Assembly: GCF_026226615.1 (NCBI RefSeq)
Contig: NZ_JAJAPB010000003.1
Span: forward strand, 248,001-312,000
Length of the DNA stretch: 64,000 bases
Reading direction: 5' to 3'
Origin: Geovibrio ferrireducens
Lineage (GTDB): Bacteria > Chrysiogenota > Deferribacteres > Deferribacterales > Geovibrionaceae
Of the stretch, positions 1 to 8,549 are shown one piece after another. The first letter of the stretch is position 1, and each line of letters opens with the position of its first letter. Under the pieces are notes generated by a model, which worked only from the letters and a program-made list of their open reading frames with translations, did no database searches and was not told the DNA's origin. The translations under genes were made by a program, and so were the position numbers.

Positions 1-414
1 CCCAAGACGGAAGAGGATGATTTAGAAGCGGAGATAAACGGAATGCGCCTGAAAGGCAGGCTGGACAGAACAGACGAAAACAGCGGCAGAACGGCTATAA
101 TCGACTATAAACTCAAAACTGTCAAAGATTTCAGAGATTTTAAGCCTGAGAAAATAAAAGATGTGCAGATGCCGCTCTACGCTCTGCTTTTTATGCACAA
201 ACACGGACACCTGCCTGATGAAATCCTTTGGTATGACATAAAAAAAGAGTTCAGAACCGTCAAGGCATTCGATGTAAGCTGCATGGATGAGTTCAGGGAG
301 TTTCTGGGCGGCCTGCTCAACCGGATAGCCGACCCTGAGCAGTCTTACCCCAGAACAGACAAACAGGCGGACTGCAAATACTGCGATTACTCCGATCTGT
401 GCGGGAGAAGCTGA
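1..414 (+). CDS. AddB-like PD-(D/E)XK nuclease, C-terminal part
   Basis: The reading frame is open from base 1 and stops at 412-414, so only the last 137 residues are in the window. The visible part holds a PD-(D/E)XK nuclease core: an Asp in GRLDR, then IIDYKLK supplying the metal-binding Asp and catalytic Lys. It ends with the cysteine group CKYCDYSDLC; in AddB- and Cas4-type nucleases such a group, with one upstream Cys, binds a 4Fe-4S cluster. The next gene is an AddA-like helicase-nuclease that overlaps the stop codon, so the pair probably forms an AddAB-type double-strand break resection enzyme. The upstream helicase-like part lies outside the window, so the name rests on the nuclease tail and context. 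Confidence 0.8.
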   Translation, partial: PKTEEDDLEAEINGMRLKGRLDRTDENSGRTAIIDYKLKTVKDFRDFKPEKIKDVQMPLYALLFMHKHGHLPDEILWYDIKKEFRTVKAFDVSCMDEFREFLGGLLNRIADPEQSYPRTDKQADCKYCDYSDLCGRS

Positions 415-3371
415 TGCAAAATCTTGATAATAAATGTAATATTGCTCTTGTAGCATCCGCCGGAACAGGGAAAACCTTTAACCTCTCCCTTCGGTACATA
501 AACCTGCTGCTCAGCGGTGCGCAGATGGAACAGATTCTCTGCCTCACCTTCACAGTGAAGGCCACCGCAGAAATGCAGGAAAGGATAATTCAGGTGCTGA
601 ACGCCCTAGCTGACGGCAACAGAGCCGACTTTAAAGGGGAAAGAGAGATCCTCCGCCAGCATAATAACCTTACGGATGAAGAACTTGAGGAAAAGGCAAG
701 GCCCGTGCGGGACTATGTGCTGAAAAACTTTTCCCAGATGCGCATACGCACCATCGACTCATTCATAAACCGTATAATATCCCAGTTTCCGTTTGAAGCA
801 AATGTCCGGCCCGGTTTTTCAATAATTCAGGATAAGGAGAAGGAAGAGCTTGAAGCGGAAGCGTTTTTCAGAACATTCCAGATCTTTGCAGCGGAAACCG
901 GGGATATGCTGAAAAATGCCGCCCGCGCACTGGAGCAGACACCGAAAGCACTGATGGATGAGATACGCAAACAGCAGTCAAACTTTGAGAATCAGTTGAT
1001 CGGCCTCCCTCTGCTTGCCGAAAAATACAGAACATCGCTGGAAAGCTTCACTGCCCTTATTGACGGCGTAAACTTCTATAAACAACAGACAGTTGCCGCA
1101 TCCCGATCCTTCGGAACCGAACTGCTCGGTTCAAAGCTCAACGGAAACCAGAAAAAACAGGCGGAAGGCCTCGCAGCAGGCGCTGACTTTAAAAAGATAA
1201 GCGGAACAGCCCTTTACGCCGCATGTGACCCGGCTGTCGGCTATTTCAAAGCCTTTGAATACACCGAAACACAGAAAAAAGCCTACAGCGAAGTCACAGA
1301 GAACATCGGCAGATGCCTTGAGGCGAAAGGCGAGATGATGATCCGCCTTTCCGTAAAGTTTTACACCCTCTTCTTTGCCGAGGTTGAGCGGCTGAAAAAA
1401 TCCCGCAATGTACTCACATTCGCAGACATAACAATGAAGGCATACAGCATGCTGGTGGAAAACAGCATTGCCGAGGACACGGAATACCTTTATTTCCGTC
1501 TGGACGGGCGCATACTCCACATCCTTATTGATGAGTTTCAGGATACGAGCCTTGCCCAGTGGAAAATTCTGGAACCCCTTGTACAGCAGGCGCTTGCCGG
1601 TGTCGGTCAGCAGGATGCGGTTAAGTCATTTTTCTATGTGGGCGACCCCAAACAGACCCTTTACAGGTTCAGAGGGGGCGAAAGCCGCCTTTTTGATACT
1701 GTTACAGAGAGCTACAGCGACTTCATAACAGAACGCCAGCTTGATGTAAACTACCGGAGCGCAAAGGCGGTCATGGAGTTTGCCAATCTGCTTTTCGGCA
1801 AACTGAAAGATGAAACCTTCCGCTATACAGAGCAGAAGGGCAACAGACCTGACGAAGGTTATGTCAGTGTGGAAATTATCGAAAAGGACAGCAATGAGGA
1901 GTATATCCTCGGATGCGTAAACGACCTTCTGGAGCGAGGTTTCAGAGCATCAGAAATCGCTGTGCTCACAGAAACCAACCTCAAGGCGGACACATGCACC
2001 GAATATCTGAACGGGAACGGCATACCGGCACGGAGTGAAACAAGGCAGAAACTCACGGACAGCGCGCCGTTTAAAATAATCATGAACATTTTCAGCCATA
2101 TATTTTACGGAGACAGCCTCAGCGCATTTTCCTTCCGCATGACGGAACCTGCGGTGAACTCCGCTGAGGAGGCGGCTCAGGAAGGCTTCTGTGAAAAAAT
2201 CAGGGAGGAGCTGAAAGAGTTCGCAGAAAAAATAAACGGACAGAACGGACGCTCAGCCTTCGCAATGGCTGTGAATGAGTTTTACCTCGCGGAGAGGTTC
2301 GAGGGGGACGCAAACTTCAAAAAGCTTTGCGACATAGCGGCTTATATCCCTGTGACAGCCAATCTTCCCGCCTTTTTTGAGGAGTTCAGGCGCAGGGCGG
2401 AATCCGAAAACGCCCTCTCCGCCGGAAAGTCTGACGCTGTGACGGTTATGACTGTCCATAAATCAAAGGGTCTTGAGTTTGAAGCGGTTATCATTGCCGA
2501 CCTTGAAATCAGTGTAAAGCCCAACGCCAATAACTCTCGGATGATATTTTACTCTGAAAGCGGCTCCATGCTGGCCGACAGCATAATATTCAACCACGGC
2601 GAAAAGCTGAACGGTTTTGTCAGCGGCAGCTTCCGCGATGCTTACGAAGCGGAGGAAAAAGCCGCCTACCATGACAGACTTAACCTGCTTTACGTTGCAG
2701 TCACAAGGGCAAAGCGAGAGCTTTACATCCCAGTTAAAGAGGAACCTTCGGCAAACTCGCTGGAGCAGCTTCTGGCGAACAATGCGGAAATACCTCTGAC
2801 AATAGGCACAAAATACAGAAAAACATTCTCGCCGCAGGCGGAAGAAAAAAAACGCAGAGCGGAAAAGTTTGTACCCCGCCCCGCTCCCGAATACCCCATC
2901 ACGGAGGAAAGCACGGACTTCCAGGGAGAAATATTCGGAACAGCACTGCACGAGGCTATCTTTCTCGGTGTGCATTTCAGCCATGAGGAGGCGGAAGAAA
3001 CAGCCCGCTTCACCGTTATGAAGCATTCGCCGTATCTGGGCAGTGATGATCAGGAGAGGATAAAAAACGCCCTGTTGATGCTGTATTCTGATCCGTTTTT
3101 TCAGGAAATAACACTGAACGCCGAAATTTTCCGTGAAAGAAGTTTCTCGGATGAAGAAGGCATAAAAACAGTGGACTTCTATTCCGTCAAGGATGAAGCG
3201 GTCTGCTGTCTGGATTTCAAAACAGGCGGCATAACATCAAAAATGATGGAGGAATACACAGAGCAGATAAACGGATACGCCGACATTCTCTCAAAGCTTT
3301 ACAGAAAGCCCGTGAAAAAGTATCTGGTAAACTTCGTTTCCGGCAGACTGGAGTGGATAGGGATTGATTAA
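414..3371 (+). CDS. AddA-like UvrD/Rep-family helicase-nuclease
   Basis: A superfamily 1 helicase fused to a RecB-type nuclease, acting in double-strand break end resection with the preceding AddB-like protein. Near the N terminus is the Walker A motif ASAGTGKT. Further on are Walker B ILIDEFQDTS, motif III VGDPKQTLYRFRGGE, motif V VMTVHKSKGLEF and motif VI LLYVAVTRAKREL. The C-terminal PD-(D/E)XK nuclease is marked by FGTALHEAIF and CCLDFKTGG. The frame also opens at a GTG at 399. I prefer ATG 414 because GGGAGAAG sits just upstream and the ATG overlaps the previous stop as TGATG. The length (985 residues) is slightly short for AddA (about 1200), so it may be one of the shorter bacterial variants. 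Confidence 0.9.
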   Translation: MQNLDNKCNIALVASAGTGKTFNLSLRYINLLLSGAQMEQILCLTFTVKATAEMQERIIQVLNALADGNRADFKGEREILRQHNNLTDEELEEKARPVRDYVLKNFSQMRIRTIDSFINRIISQFPFEANVRPGFSIIQDKEKEELEAEAFFRTFQIFAAETGDMLKNAARALEQTPKALMDEIRKQQSNFENQLIGLPLLAEKYRTSLESFTALIDGVNFYKQQTVAASRSFGTELLGSKLNGNQKKQAEGLAAGADFKKISGTALYAACDPAVGYFKAFEYTETQKKAYSEVTENIGRCLEAKGEMMIRLSVKFYTLFFAEVERLKKSRNVLTFADITMKAYSMLVENSIAEDTEYLYFRLDGRILHILIDEFQDTSLAQWKILEPLVQQALAGVGQQDAVKSFFYVGDPKQTLYRFRGGESRLFDTVTESYSDFITERQLDVNYRSAKAVMEFANLLFGKLKDETFRYTEQKGNRPDEGYVSVEIIEKDSNEEYILGCVNDLLERGFRASEIAVLTETNLKADTCTEYLNGNGIPARSETRQKLTDSAPFKIIMNIFSHIFYGDSLSAFSFRMTEPAVNSAEEAAQEGFCEKIREELKEFAEKINGQNGRSAFAMAVNEFYLAERFEGDANFKKLCDIAAYIPVTANLPAFFEEFRRRAESENALSAGKSDAVTVMTVHKSKGLEFEAVIIADLEISVKPNANNSRMIFYSESGSMLADSIIFNHGEKLNGFVSGSFRDAYEAEEKAAYHDRLNLLYVAVTRAKRELYIPVKEEPSANSLEQLLANNAEIPLTIGTKYRKTFSPQAEEKKRRAEKFVPRPAPEYPITEESTDFQGEIFGTALHEAIFLGVHFSHEEAEETARFTVMKHSPYLGSDDQERIKNALLMLYSDPFFQEITLNAEIFRERSFSDEEGIKTVDFYSVKDEAVCCLDFKTGGITSKMMEEYTEQINGYADILSKLYRKPVKKYLVNFVSGRLEWIGID

Positions 3372-3379
3372 ATTAGGAA

Positions 3380-3401
3380 GGGGGCGCATCGCTGCACCCC
3401 C
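3380..3401. terminator. hairpin after addA-like gene
   Basis: An inverted repeat with a 9-base stem (GGGGGCGCA / TGCACCCCC, one mismatch) and the loop TCGC lies 9 bases after the helicase stop. No T-run follows, so it may be a stability element or a factor-assisted terminator. Confidence 0.4.
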
Positions 3402-3509
3402 AGGACAGTATTTACGTGATTTTGCAACCACGCTTTCGACGCCGTAGTAAATGTTTCCCCGCTGCCGCAATTTTATATATGCGCCCTCACGAAGAGAGGC
3501 GGAGCGGGC

Positions 3510-3529
3510 GGAACCTTATCAGAGGTTCC
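3510..3529 (-). terminator. hairpin at the stop of the 137-aa gene
   Basis: GGAACCT and AGGTTCC form a 7-base stem around a 6-base loop, overlapping the stop codon of the minus-strand gene. There is no T-run on the downstream side, so its efficiency as a terminator is uncertain. Confidence 0.35.
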
Positions 3530-3932
3530 TGAAACGGAGCAGAAGCTCGCGAATCCTTCTGGAGTAGTCCTCGCCTATTCCGTTTTCGGCCAGTCTTTTC
3601 ATGCGTTCTATCTGGTAATCCACATATTCCGCAAAGCTCAGTCCGCCTTCGGCGAAGTCCTGCTCCTGCATGTCTGAAAAAGGGAATGCGCTTTTGCGCT
3701 GCTCTGCCGCTGTTTTCGGCAGTTCTATCAGAACAAGGTGCAGATAATTAAGCTCTTTCATATTGATTTCATCATGAGCCACAAGCTCGATGAGCTTAGT
3801 TATCACTTCTGCGGGAAAATCTTCCGGGTATCGGTACACCCTGTCACAGAACCTTATTTCCGATACAGGTATAAGTTTTGCCTTGCGCCTCTCAGTAAAG
3901 GGTATTGCTGTAATCTGCCCGGCGGTCTGCAT
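3519..3932 (-). CDS. hypothetical protein behind a sigma-54-type promoter
   Basis: A 137-residue soluble protein of a family I do not recognise. It has no signal peptide or membrane segment. The C-terminal half is charged and helical (YVDYQIERMKRLAENGIGED and a basic RRIRELLLRFRNL end). The start is supported by AGGA six bases before ATG 3932. Its promoter region holds a near-consensus sigma-54 site at 3971-3986, about 28 bases before the start codon after allowing for the start point. Sigma-54 control suggests a role in motility, nitrogen or another regulated function, but nothing in the protein decides which. It is monocistronic. A hairpin (GGAACCT / AGGTTCC) at 3510-3529 spans its stop codon. 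Confidence 0.7.
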   Translation of the reverse strand: MQTAGQITAIPFTERRKAKLIPVSEIRFCDRVYRYPEDFPAEVITKLIELVAHDEINMKELNYLHLVLIELPKTAAEQRKSAFPFSDMQEQDFAEGGLSFAEYVDYQIERMKRLAENGIGEDYSRRIRELLLRFRNL

Positions 3933-3970
3933 CTCTTATCCTGCCTTTATCAATCTCTGTAACTGTTTTA

Positions 3971-3986
3971 AGCAGGAAACGTGCCA
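3971..3986 (-). promoter_or_regulatory. sigma-54 (-24/-12) promoter
   Basis: Read on the minus strand this is TGGCACGTTTCCTGCT. Against the RpoN consensus TGGCACG-N4-TTGCW, only the first T of the -12 box differs. The GG and GC dinucleotides have the correct 10-base separation. The expected start point is near 3960, giving a leader of about 28 bases to ATG 3932. Confidence 0.7.
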
Positions 3987-4066
3987 GAAAAAATCAGGAA
4001 AAAATTGCCGTATTCAGGGTTCTGCGGCAACAGGCTCAGAATAATGTATACTGTAATAACGCAGAA

Positions 4067-4094
4067 GGCTCCTGCGGATTAATCCGGAGGAGCC
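4067..4094. terminator. long palindromic hairpin
   Basis: GGCTCC and GGAGCC flank an inner palindrome CGGATTAATCCG, giving a nearly continuous stem. It lies downstream of the minus-strand 61-residue gene (4169-4354) and is its likely transcription end. There is no strong T-run on either side. The stretch 3987-4168 otherwise holds no gene. Confidence 0.45.
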
Positions 4095-4168
4095 CTCAAT
4101 CCAGCGGCTTTCTCACAAAGCCGTCATACTATATAATACCACAACAAAGCAGCTCAGATATAATTATT

Positions 4169-4354
4169 TCAAACCAATCTCTTAGCTTTGCTTAATACTG
4201 TTTCCAGATCCTCTGCCAGCCTGTTCACCACTGCACAGCCGTTCGGCTCCTGAGAGGCAAGCTCTCTGCACTTTTCAAGAACCTTTTCAAGCCTGTCTAT
4301 GGGTGCGGTGCTGCTGGATTCATCATTCATTAAGTCATTCTCTGACTGGTGCAT
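4169..4354 (-). CDS. small helical hypothetical protein
   Basis: A 61-residue acidic protein of unknown family. After a Ser/Asp/Glu-rich start it has two amphipathic helical stretches (RLEKVLEKCRELA and RLAEDLETVLSKAKRLV) joined by a Pro/Gly/Cys turn, which looks like a helical hairpin. I start it at ATG 4354, where GGAG lies seven bases upstream; the in-frame ATG at 4378 has no ribosome site. A LexA-like box (4413-4426) lies about 60 bases upstream, so DNA damage control is possible. Confidence 0.55.
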   Translation of the reverse strand: MHQSENDLMNDESSSTAPIDRLEKVLEKCRELASQEPNGCAVVNRLAEDLETVLSKAKRLV

Positions 4355-4412
4355 GGCACATCTCCGCTGCCTTTCCAATCGGCATCAGGCCGTATAACTT
4401 AAAAAAGCCTTC

Positions 4413-4426
4413 CGAACAGGTGTTCA
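4413..4426. promoter_or_regulatory. LexA (SOS)-like box
   Basis: CGAACAGGTGTTCA matches the Bacillus-type SOS consensus CGAACRNRYGTTCG at all positions but the last. It contains the perfect dyad GAAC-N4-GTTC. It sits upstream of the minus-strand gene starting at 4354. Whether LexA of this lineage uses such a box is not known to me. Confidence 0.45.
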
Positions 4427-4495
4427 GTTATTAGCACGCTTAGGGTAAAATCCCGGTAAAGATCATTTACTCAAAACAGAAATGTACTTTTTTTC

Positions 4496-4795
4496 CTACA
4501 GGTCCATTTTTTCCATAACGCTTTCCACTTTTCGGCTCATGCCCGTCTCCCTGTTTCTGCGGTAATCCATCTTTATGGAAACTGAAATACGGTTGCAGTC
4601 GCTCAGCTCCTCCACTGCGGAGTTGATAACGCCGAGAACGGCAGCAGGGCTTTCCCCCTCGATTATTGTCCCCATAGGCGTAAGCCGCCAGTCAAGCCCG
4701 CTGTTTTTGATCACCCGCACAGCTCTGGCCACATACTCGGAAACGCCCTCCCCCTCGCCCAGAGGGGTTATGGATACAAATGCCATAGCGCTCAT
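4496..4795 (-). CDS. MTH1187 family thiamine-binding protein
   Basis: A 99-residue protein of the MTH1187/YkoF-like (former DUF77) family: small ferredoxin-like-fold proteins that form oligomers and bind thiamine or related compounds in the cytoplasm. Family features are the N-terminal strand AFVSITPLGEGEGVSEYVA, the central WRLTPMGTIIEG and the C-terminal VSIKMDYRR. The length is typical. AAGGAGG precedes ATG 4795. No other thiamine gene lies nearby and no TPP riboswitch is visible upstream, so the pathway link rests on family knowledge only. Confidence 0.85.
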   Translation of the reverse strand: MSAMAFVSITPLGEGEGVSEYVARAVRVIKNSGLDWRLTPMGTIIEGESPAAVLGVINSAVEELSDCNRISVSIKMDYRRNRETGMSRKVESVMEKMDL

Positions 4796-4863
4796 ACACG
4801 CCTCCTTTATTTTTCATGCTTTTGCTGATAGTATAAACTTAATTTAAAGCGATGAGGAAATAA

Positions 4864-5727
4864 ATGGCTGAAAAAAAGCGGATCAATGTAAACTTCTTCA
4901 ATATAGAATCTCAGGAGGACGGGGTTTTCATGACCCTTTCCGAAAAACTCTCCACACTGTTTGAAAGCGGAATGGACTACGGCTTTTTCGAGACAAAAAG
5001 CAGAGAGATAATGTTCAAGCTGTTCGAATCTTTCGAGGTGAACAGCTACCCCGCCTATCTTTTCGGGCTTATCAAAGAGAAGTCAAGCTGGCCTGTCTGG
5101 TATGACAGAAACGGGGAACTCAGCGAAGTTCCCCTTAATTCCGGCACTCTGGGGGACATAACCTACGGACTGGCTCTCCCGCAGGACAGGCTCATCCTCA
5201 CTGCCTCCGGCACGGCAGGCAAGGGAGCGTTCACAGAGTTTCTGCGCTGGCTTGCGGATGATAGTACTGTGATCCTTGATCCGGTTTTCATCGGGGATGC
5301 GTATAATAAAATCCAGAACTGGGAAGTTTTCAGAAAGTTTGAAATCAGTGTGGAAGCACCCACCGCAGACTTTGTGGACACTGTGCTCACCAGCGAATCC
5401 GGGCGCGAGTTTGGCTCCATAATGGGTACTCTGGAGGGACTTAAGATGGATATAACCGTGAGCATGGGCAACACCAAGGGGAGCATGTCCGCACCTCAGC
5501 TTAAGGCCCTCCTCGGAGGCATAATCTCCGACAACTACGCAAAAAAACTCACAATAACCGGAAAAGGCTTTGAGGATGAGGCCAGTGAAAGCATAGACGT
5601 AATGAGTGCCAAGCTGAAATACTCGGCGGATGTGGCGGTGAGCAAAACCTACCTAAGCCCGGATGAGGCACGCACAGCGTTTCTGGAAGGTTATTACAAT
5701 AACCAGCAGTACCTCGTTAAGGATTAG
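4864..5727 (+). CDS. hypothetical protein, unrecognised family
   Basis: A 287-residue cytoplasmic protein with no signal peptide, membrane helix or enzyme motif that I can identify. It begins with a basic segment followed by INVNFFNIESQ, has alternating strand-like and helical stretches throughout, and ends in a helical YLSPDEARTAFLEGYYNNQQ tail. A short purine run (GATGAGGAAATAA) precedes ATG 4864. It is transcribed alone: divergent from the thiamine-binding gene and convergent with the capsule-type transferase, whose stop overlaps its own by four bases. The look of the N terminus recalls stand-alone proteins of mobile or defence contexts, but I cannot name a family. Confidence 0.75.
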   Translation: MAEKKRINVNFFNIESQEDGVFMTLSEKLSTLFESGMDYGFFETKSREIMFKLFESFEVNSYPAYLFGLIKEKSSWPVWYDRNGELSEVPLNSGTLGDITYGLALPQDRLILTASGTAGKGAFTEFLRWLADDSTVILDPVFIGDAYNKIQNWEVFRKFEISVEAPTADFVDTVLTSESGREFGSIMGTLEGLKMDITVSMGNTKGSMSAPQLKALLGGIISDNYAKKLTITGKGFEDEASESIDVMSAKLKYSADVAVSKTYLSPDEARTAFLEGYYNNQQYLVKD

Positions 5728-7127
5728 CGGATAACCGTGGGATTTTCAGACTTTATATAGCTGAGAACAGAATTAAATCCTTTCGCCGCGGCTTTGAAAT
5801 TGGCTTCCTGAACATTTCCGTCACTGACTTCTCTGCCGTAGACCGAACCTTCAAATGAGTTTTTGATCAGCTTTGCCAGAAAAGCCGTGCAGGCTGCCCT
5901 GTCCGGGTTTCTGTCCGAGTCCATGCATTTTTTCAGGACATCAGGCAGTTCCTCCTGACTGCGGCATCTGTACACAAGGGGCAGTTCGGCAAAAAATACA
6001 TCGGAGAAGACAACGGAGGGTGTGCCCAGAAGTGCGGCCTGATAAGCAACAGTGCCTGAAACAGTAACCACTGCAAACGCTCCTGCGGTCAGCTCCCAGT
6101 TATCTGATTCGGGGTGCACAAGCACAGCGTTCGGCAGGTCGTTCACGGCGTTGTAAAACTCACGCACTCTGTCCCCCACTGCCTGCGGATGCTCCTTTAC
6201 GACCACCACGGCATCCGCCGGAAGTGAACGGGCAATATTCTGGATTATGTGAAACTGATCTGAGTTATAGGAACCGAGAACGTCAATACTCGCCTCCGGC
6301 TGCATGTGCAGGTTATAGACGCAGTATTTCTGCCCCTTAAGAAAGGAAATATCCCTGCTCAGCCTCAGCCTTTTCAGCCTTTTTGCATTGTTCCGGCGGA
6401 AAATGCGCTGATCAAAAAGATAATCCAGATCAGGGCGGGTCATATCCTTATCCCTGTGAAACATCATATATGTCAGGTGTTTTTTAAACTTGCGGAGATT
6501 TTCACCGCTGAACAGGGAAAAATCACGCTTTATGTGAGCATAATCCGGCACAGGACGATGATTTACAAACCTGTCATAAAACTCTTCGGCAGCTTCCAGA
6601 TCAGAGTCAAAAACAGGCTTTTCCATAAACAGTTTATCCTGAAAGAACCCTTTGAAAAAAGTGAACCTTCCGTTCGGTATTCTTGTTGTGGCGGGTGTAA
6701 GGAATGGTATACCGCATTTCTCTGCCGCAGCCGAGGCTGCAAGCTCCGCCGTCCATGTGGATTCACCGAAAACAACATCTATATTATTATCCGTAATGAA
6801 CTGTTTAATCATTTTATAAACTGAGGAGATATACGAATATGCCTTTTCTCTTGATTTATGCCGCAGGAGCCTGTCGGACATAATCATCGCAGAAGCTTTA
6901 AAGGCGGAGTGTTTCTCCATCTCAAGAACTGCATCCAGATCAGTATCTTCATCACCGTACGCAAAAGCGAGATCCAGAATACGCTCTCTCGGCACTTTCT
7001 TTGATTCCAGAAAGCTTACCCAGTCAGGATCGCCCGTGGAAATCCAGTAGCACTCCGCATCAAGATGGGATGATATTCCGTAAAAAGTTTCGGTTCTGAG
7101 ATGGCTGTTCACAAATGCCGCTTTCAA
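5724..7127 (-). CDS. capsule polysaccharide-type glycosyltransferase
   Basis: A 467-residue protein resembling the Capsule_synth/KpsC-KpsS group of surface-polysaccharide transferases. The C-terminal nucleotide-sugar-binding half shows VVVVKEHPQAVGDR and the loop VTVSGTVAYQAALLGTPSVVF, both typical of GT-B-like capsule enzymes. The N-terminal half has a short Rossmann-like start without a signal peptide, so it should act at the cytoplasmic face of the inner membrane. The start is TTG 7127, overlapping the flippase stop as TTGA, with AGGAG six bases upstream. Coupling to the flippase suggests a shared surface-glycan pathway. Acceptor and sugar are not evident. Confidence 0.7.
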   Translation of the reverse strand: MKAAFVNSHLRTETFYGISSHLDAECYWISTGDPDWVSFLESKKVPRERILDLAFAYGDEDTDLDAVLEMEKHSAFKASAMIMSDRLLRHKSREKAYSYISSVYKMIKQFITDNNIDVVFGESTWTAELAASAAAEKCGIPFLTPATTRIPNGRFTFFKGFFQDKLFMEKPVFDSDLEAAEEFYDRFVNHRPVPDYAHIKRDFSLFSGENLRKFKKHLTYMMFHRDKDMTRPDLDYLFDQRIFRRNNAKRLKRLRLSRDISFLKGQKYCVYNLHMQPEASIDVLGSYNSDQFHIIQNIARSLPADAVVVVKEHPQAVGDRVREFYNAVNDLPNAVLVHPESDNWELTAGAFAVVTVSGTVAYQAALLGTPSVVFSDVFFAELPLVYRCRSQEELPDVLKKCMDSDRNPDRAACTAFLAKLIKNSFEGSVYGREVSDGNVQEANFKAAAKGFNSVLSYIKSENPTVIR

Positions 7128-8389
7128 GTGACGCTCCTGCGGACATCACTGAGGAGTCCGCTCTTCATTATATATAGGATAAGAAAAAGGCTGTAGGCCG
7201 CCTCTGATGAAACAAGGGCAAAAGCCGCACCTTTCTCGAAAAAAGCGGGAATCAGAATAAACGAAAGCAAAAGTCCAAGAAGCTTCGCCGCCAGAGTAAG
7301 GCTGAGAAACGCCCTGCCCCTGTCAAAGCATACCAGAGTCTGCACCCCCAGTATATTGTTAACCGAGAAAAAGAAAAGATAAACCGCGAGCATTTGCAGA
7401 ACAGATACACTGGCCATGAACTCGCTGCCCAGAACCAGTCTTACGCCAAAATCCGAAAAAAGAAAGATTGCGGCGGAAAGAAGAGCGGCAAAAACAGCCA
7501 CAGCGGCTCCTGCTTTTTTGATAAAGCCGAACCATTCTTTCTTTGAGCGGGCTGCTGTTTTTCGGGAATGGGGGAATATAGCCTGAAACACAGGGGAAAG
7601 CATGGCGCGTACTGCATCCATAAGCTTTTCGGCAGAGCCGTAAAAGCCCACAGCCGCATCCCCCGCTATGAAACCGAGAATGACCGTATTTGTTATCTTG
7701 GCGAAGTTATCCGTGATTGCCTTGGCGAAGTATGTGAAACCGCCCCGCAGACCTTCGGTTATTCCGCTGAATACAGGGGCTGTGAATCTGAGGCCGAATT
7801 TTGCATATACTGTCCATATGCCGTATAAGCCGGCGAGGGTATAGGCGATGAAATTAGCCAGAGGCACAAGGGCATAGTCCGCCTCTGTCTTCACCATGAT
7901 AAGAACCAGAACCAGATAGCCTGTTTTCACGGCGACAAGGCAGAAGGCTATGAACTTCATCCGCTCCATGCCTCTGTAAAACCACGAAGGGATAAGAATC
8001 TGCCCGCCTATCATACCGAAACTCAGGAGGATAAGCCGCCATTCCTCTCTGAATTTACCCACTGCTGCGATTAGGATGAGGATAATGATGAAACCGGCAA
8101 AGCCCAGAAGAAGCTTGGCTGCCATTACATTGTGAAATATTTCTGAAAGCCGCTTTTTGTCGTGCTGGTTTTCGGCTATCCGCATGGTTCCCCACATATC
8201 AAAGCCGTAATCAGCAAGGAATATAAAATAGGTTATTACGGACTGCGCTAATATCACAAGCCCGTATTTGGAAGGCCCCAGAACACGGACAAGGTAAGGA
8301 ACCGCAGCAAGGGATATGGCATATGTTATAAGCTGAAGGATAAACAGCGATGATGCGTTGGAAAATATCCGCCTGATGTCCGATTTCAT
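7124..8389 (-). CDS. oligosaccharide flippase family protein (Wzx-like)
   Basis: A 421-residue integral membrane protein with about 12 hydrophobic segments, in the polysaccharide-transporter branch of the MATE/MVF superfamily. The N-terminal PYLVRVLGPSKYGLVILAQS stretch is characteristic of Wzx-type flippases, which move lipid-linked sugars across the inner membrane. It is the first gene of a two-gene unit with the capsule-type transferase. No Shine-Dalgarno sequence precedes ATG 8389, and a TTGACG / TATAAT promoter (8399-8425) would start transcription only about three bases before it, so the mRNA may be leaderless. Confidence 0.85.
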   Translation of the reverse strand: MKSDIRRIFSNASSLFILQLITYAISLAAVPYLVRVLGPSKYGLVILAQSVITYFIFLADYGFDMWGTMRIAENQHDKKRLSEIFHNVMAAKLLLGFAGFIIILILIAAVGKFREEWRLILLSFGMIGGQILIPSWFYRGMERMKFIAFCLVAVKTGYLVLVLIMVKTEADYALVPLANFIAYTLAGLYGIWTVYAKFGLRFTAPVFSGITEGLRGGFTYFAKAITDNFAKITNTVILGFIAGDAAVGFYGSAEKLMDAVRAMLSPVFQAIFPHSRKTAARSKKEWFGFIKKAGAAVAVFAALLSAAIFLFSDFGVRLVLGSEFMASVSVLQMLAVYLFFFSVNNILGVQTLVCFDRGRAFLSLTLAAKLLGLLLSFILIPAFFEKGAAFALVSSEAAYSLFLILYIMKSGLLSDVRRSVT

Positions 8390-8398
8390 GGAAACGAG

Positions 8399-8425
8399 AT
8401 TATATCAGAAACATACGCCCGTCAA
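8399..8425 (-). promoter_or_regulatory. promoter of flippase-transferase operon
   Basis: On the minus strand the -35 box TTGACG is at 8425-8420 and the -10 box TATAAT at 8404-8399, with a short 15-base spacer. The predicted start near 8392 is almost on ATG 8389. Confidence 0.45.
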
Positions 8426-8453
8426 TCCGTCTTACTTAATAACAGTAATCCGT

Positions 8454-8515
8454 GCATCCTGCCGAGCAAAGCGAAGAGTCTCAGCATATAGATTCTTCAC
8501 TGCGTTCAGAATGAC
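8454..8515. repeat. dispersed intergenic inverted repeat (GTCATxCTGA type)
   Basis: Two inward-facing arms, CATCCTGCCGAGCAAAGCGA and AGATTCTTCACTGCGTTCAG (ending in AATGAC), form an imperfect inverted repeat. They belong to the widespread intergenic family whose arms read GTCATTCTGA...GAAGAATCT. A related half copy lies at 40289-40315. It has no coding content and sits between two operons. Confidence 0.6.
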
Positions 8516-8549
8516 TGAAACAAAGCCATGCTCTATTTCATACATTCAG

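Noticed and set aside
2463-3026. 187-codon minus-strand open frame inside the helicase gene
   Set aside because: It is a shadow of the AddA-like gene, whose motifs fill this region on the plus strand.
4381-4495. Possible TPP riboswitch near the thiamine-binding gene
   Set aside because: This region is downstream, not upstream, of that gene, and no conserved TPP-riboswitch core is visible.
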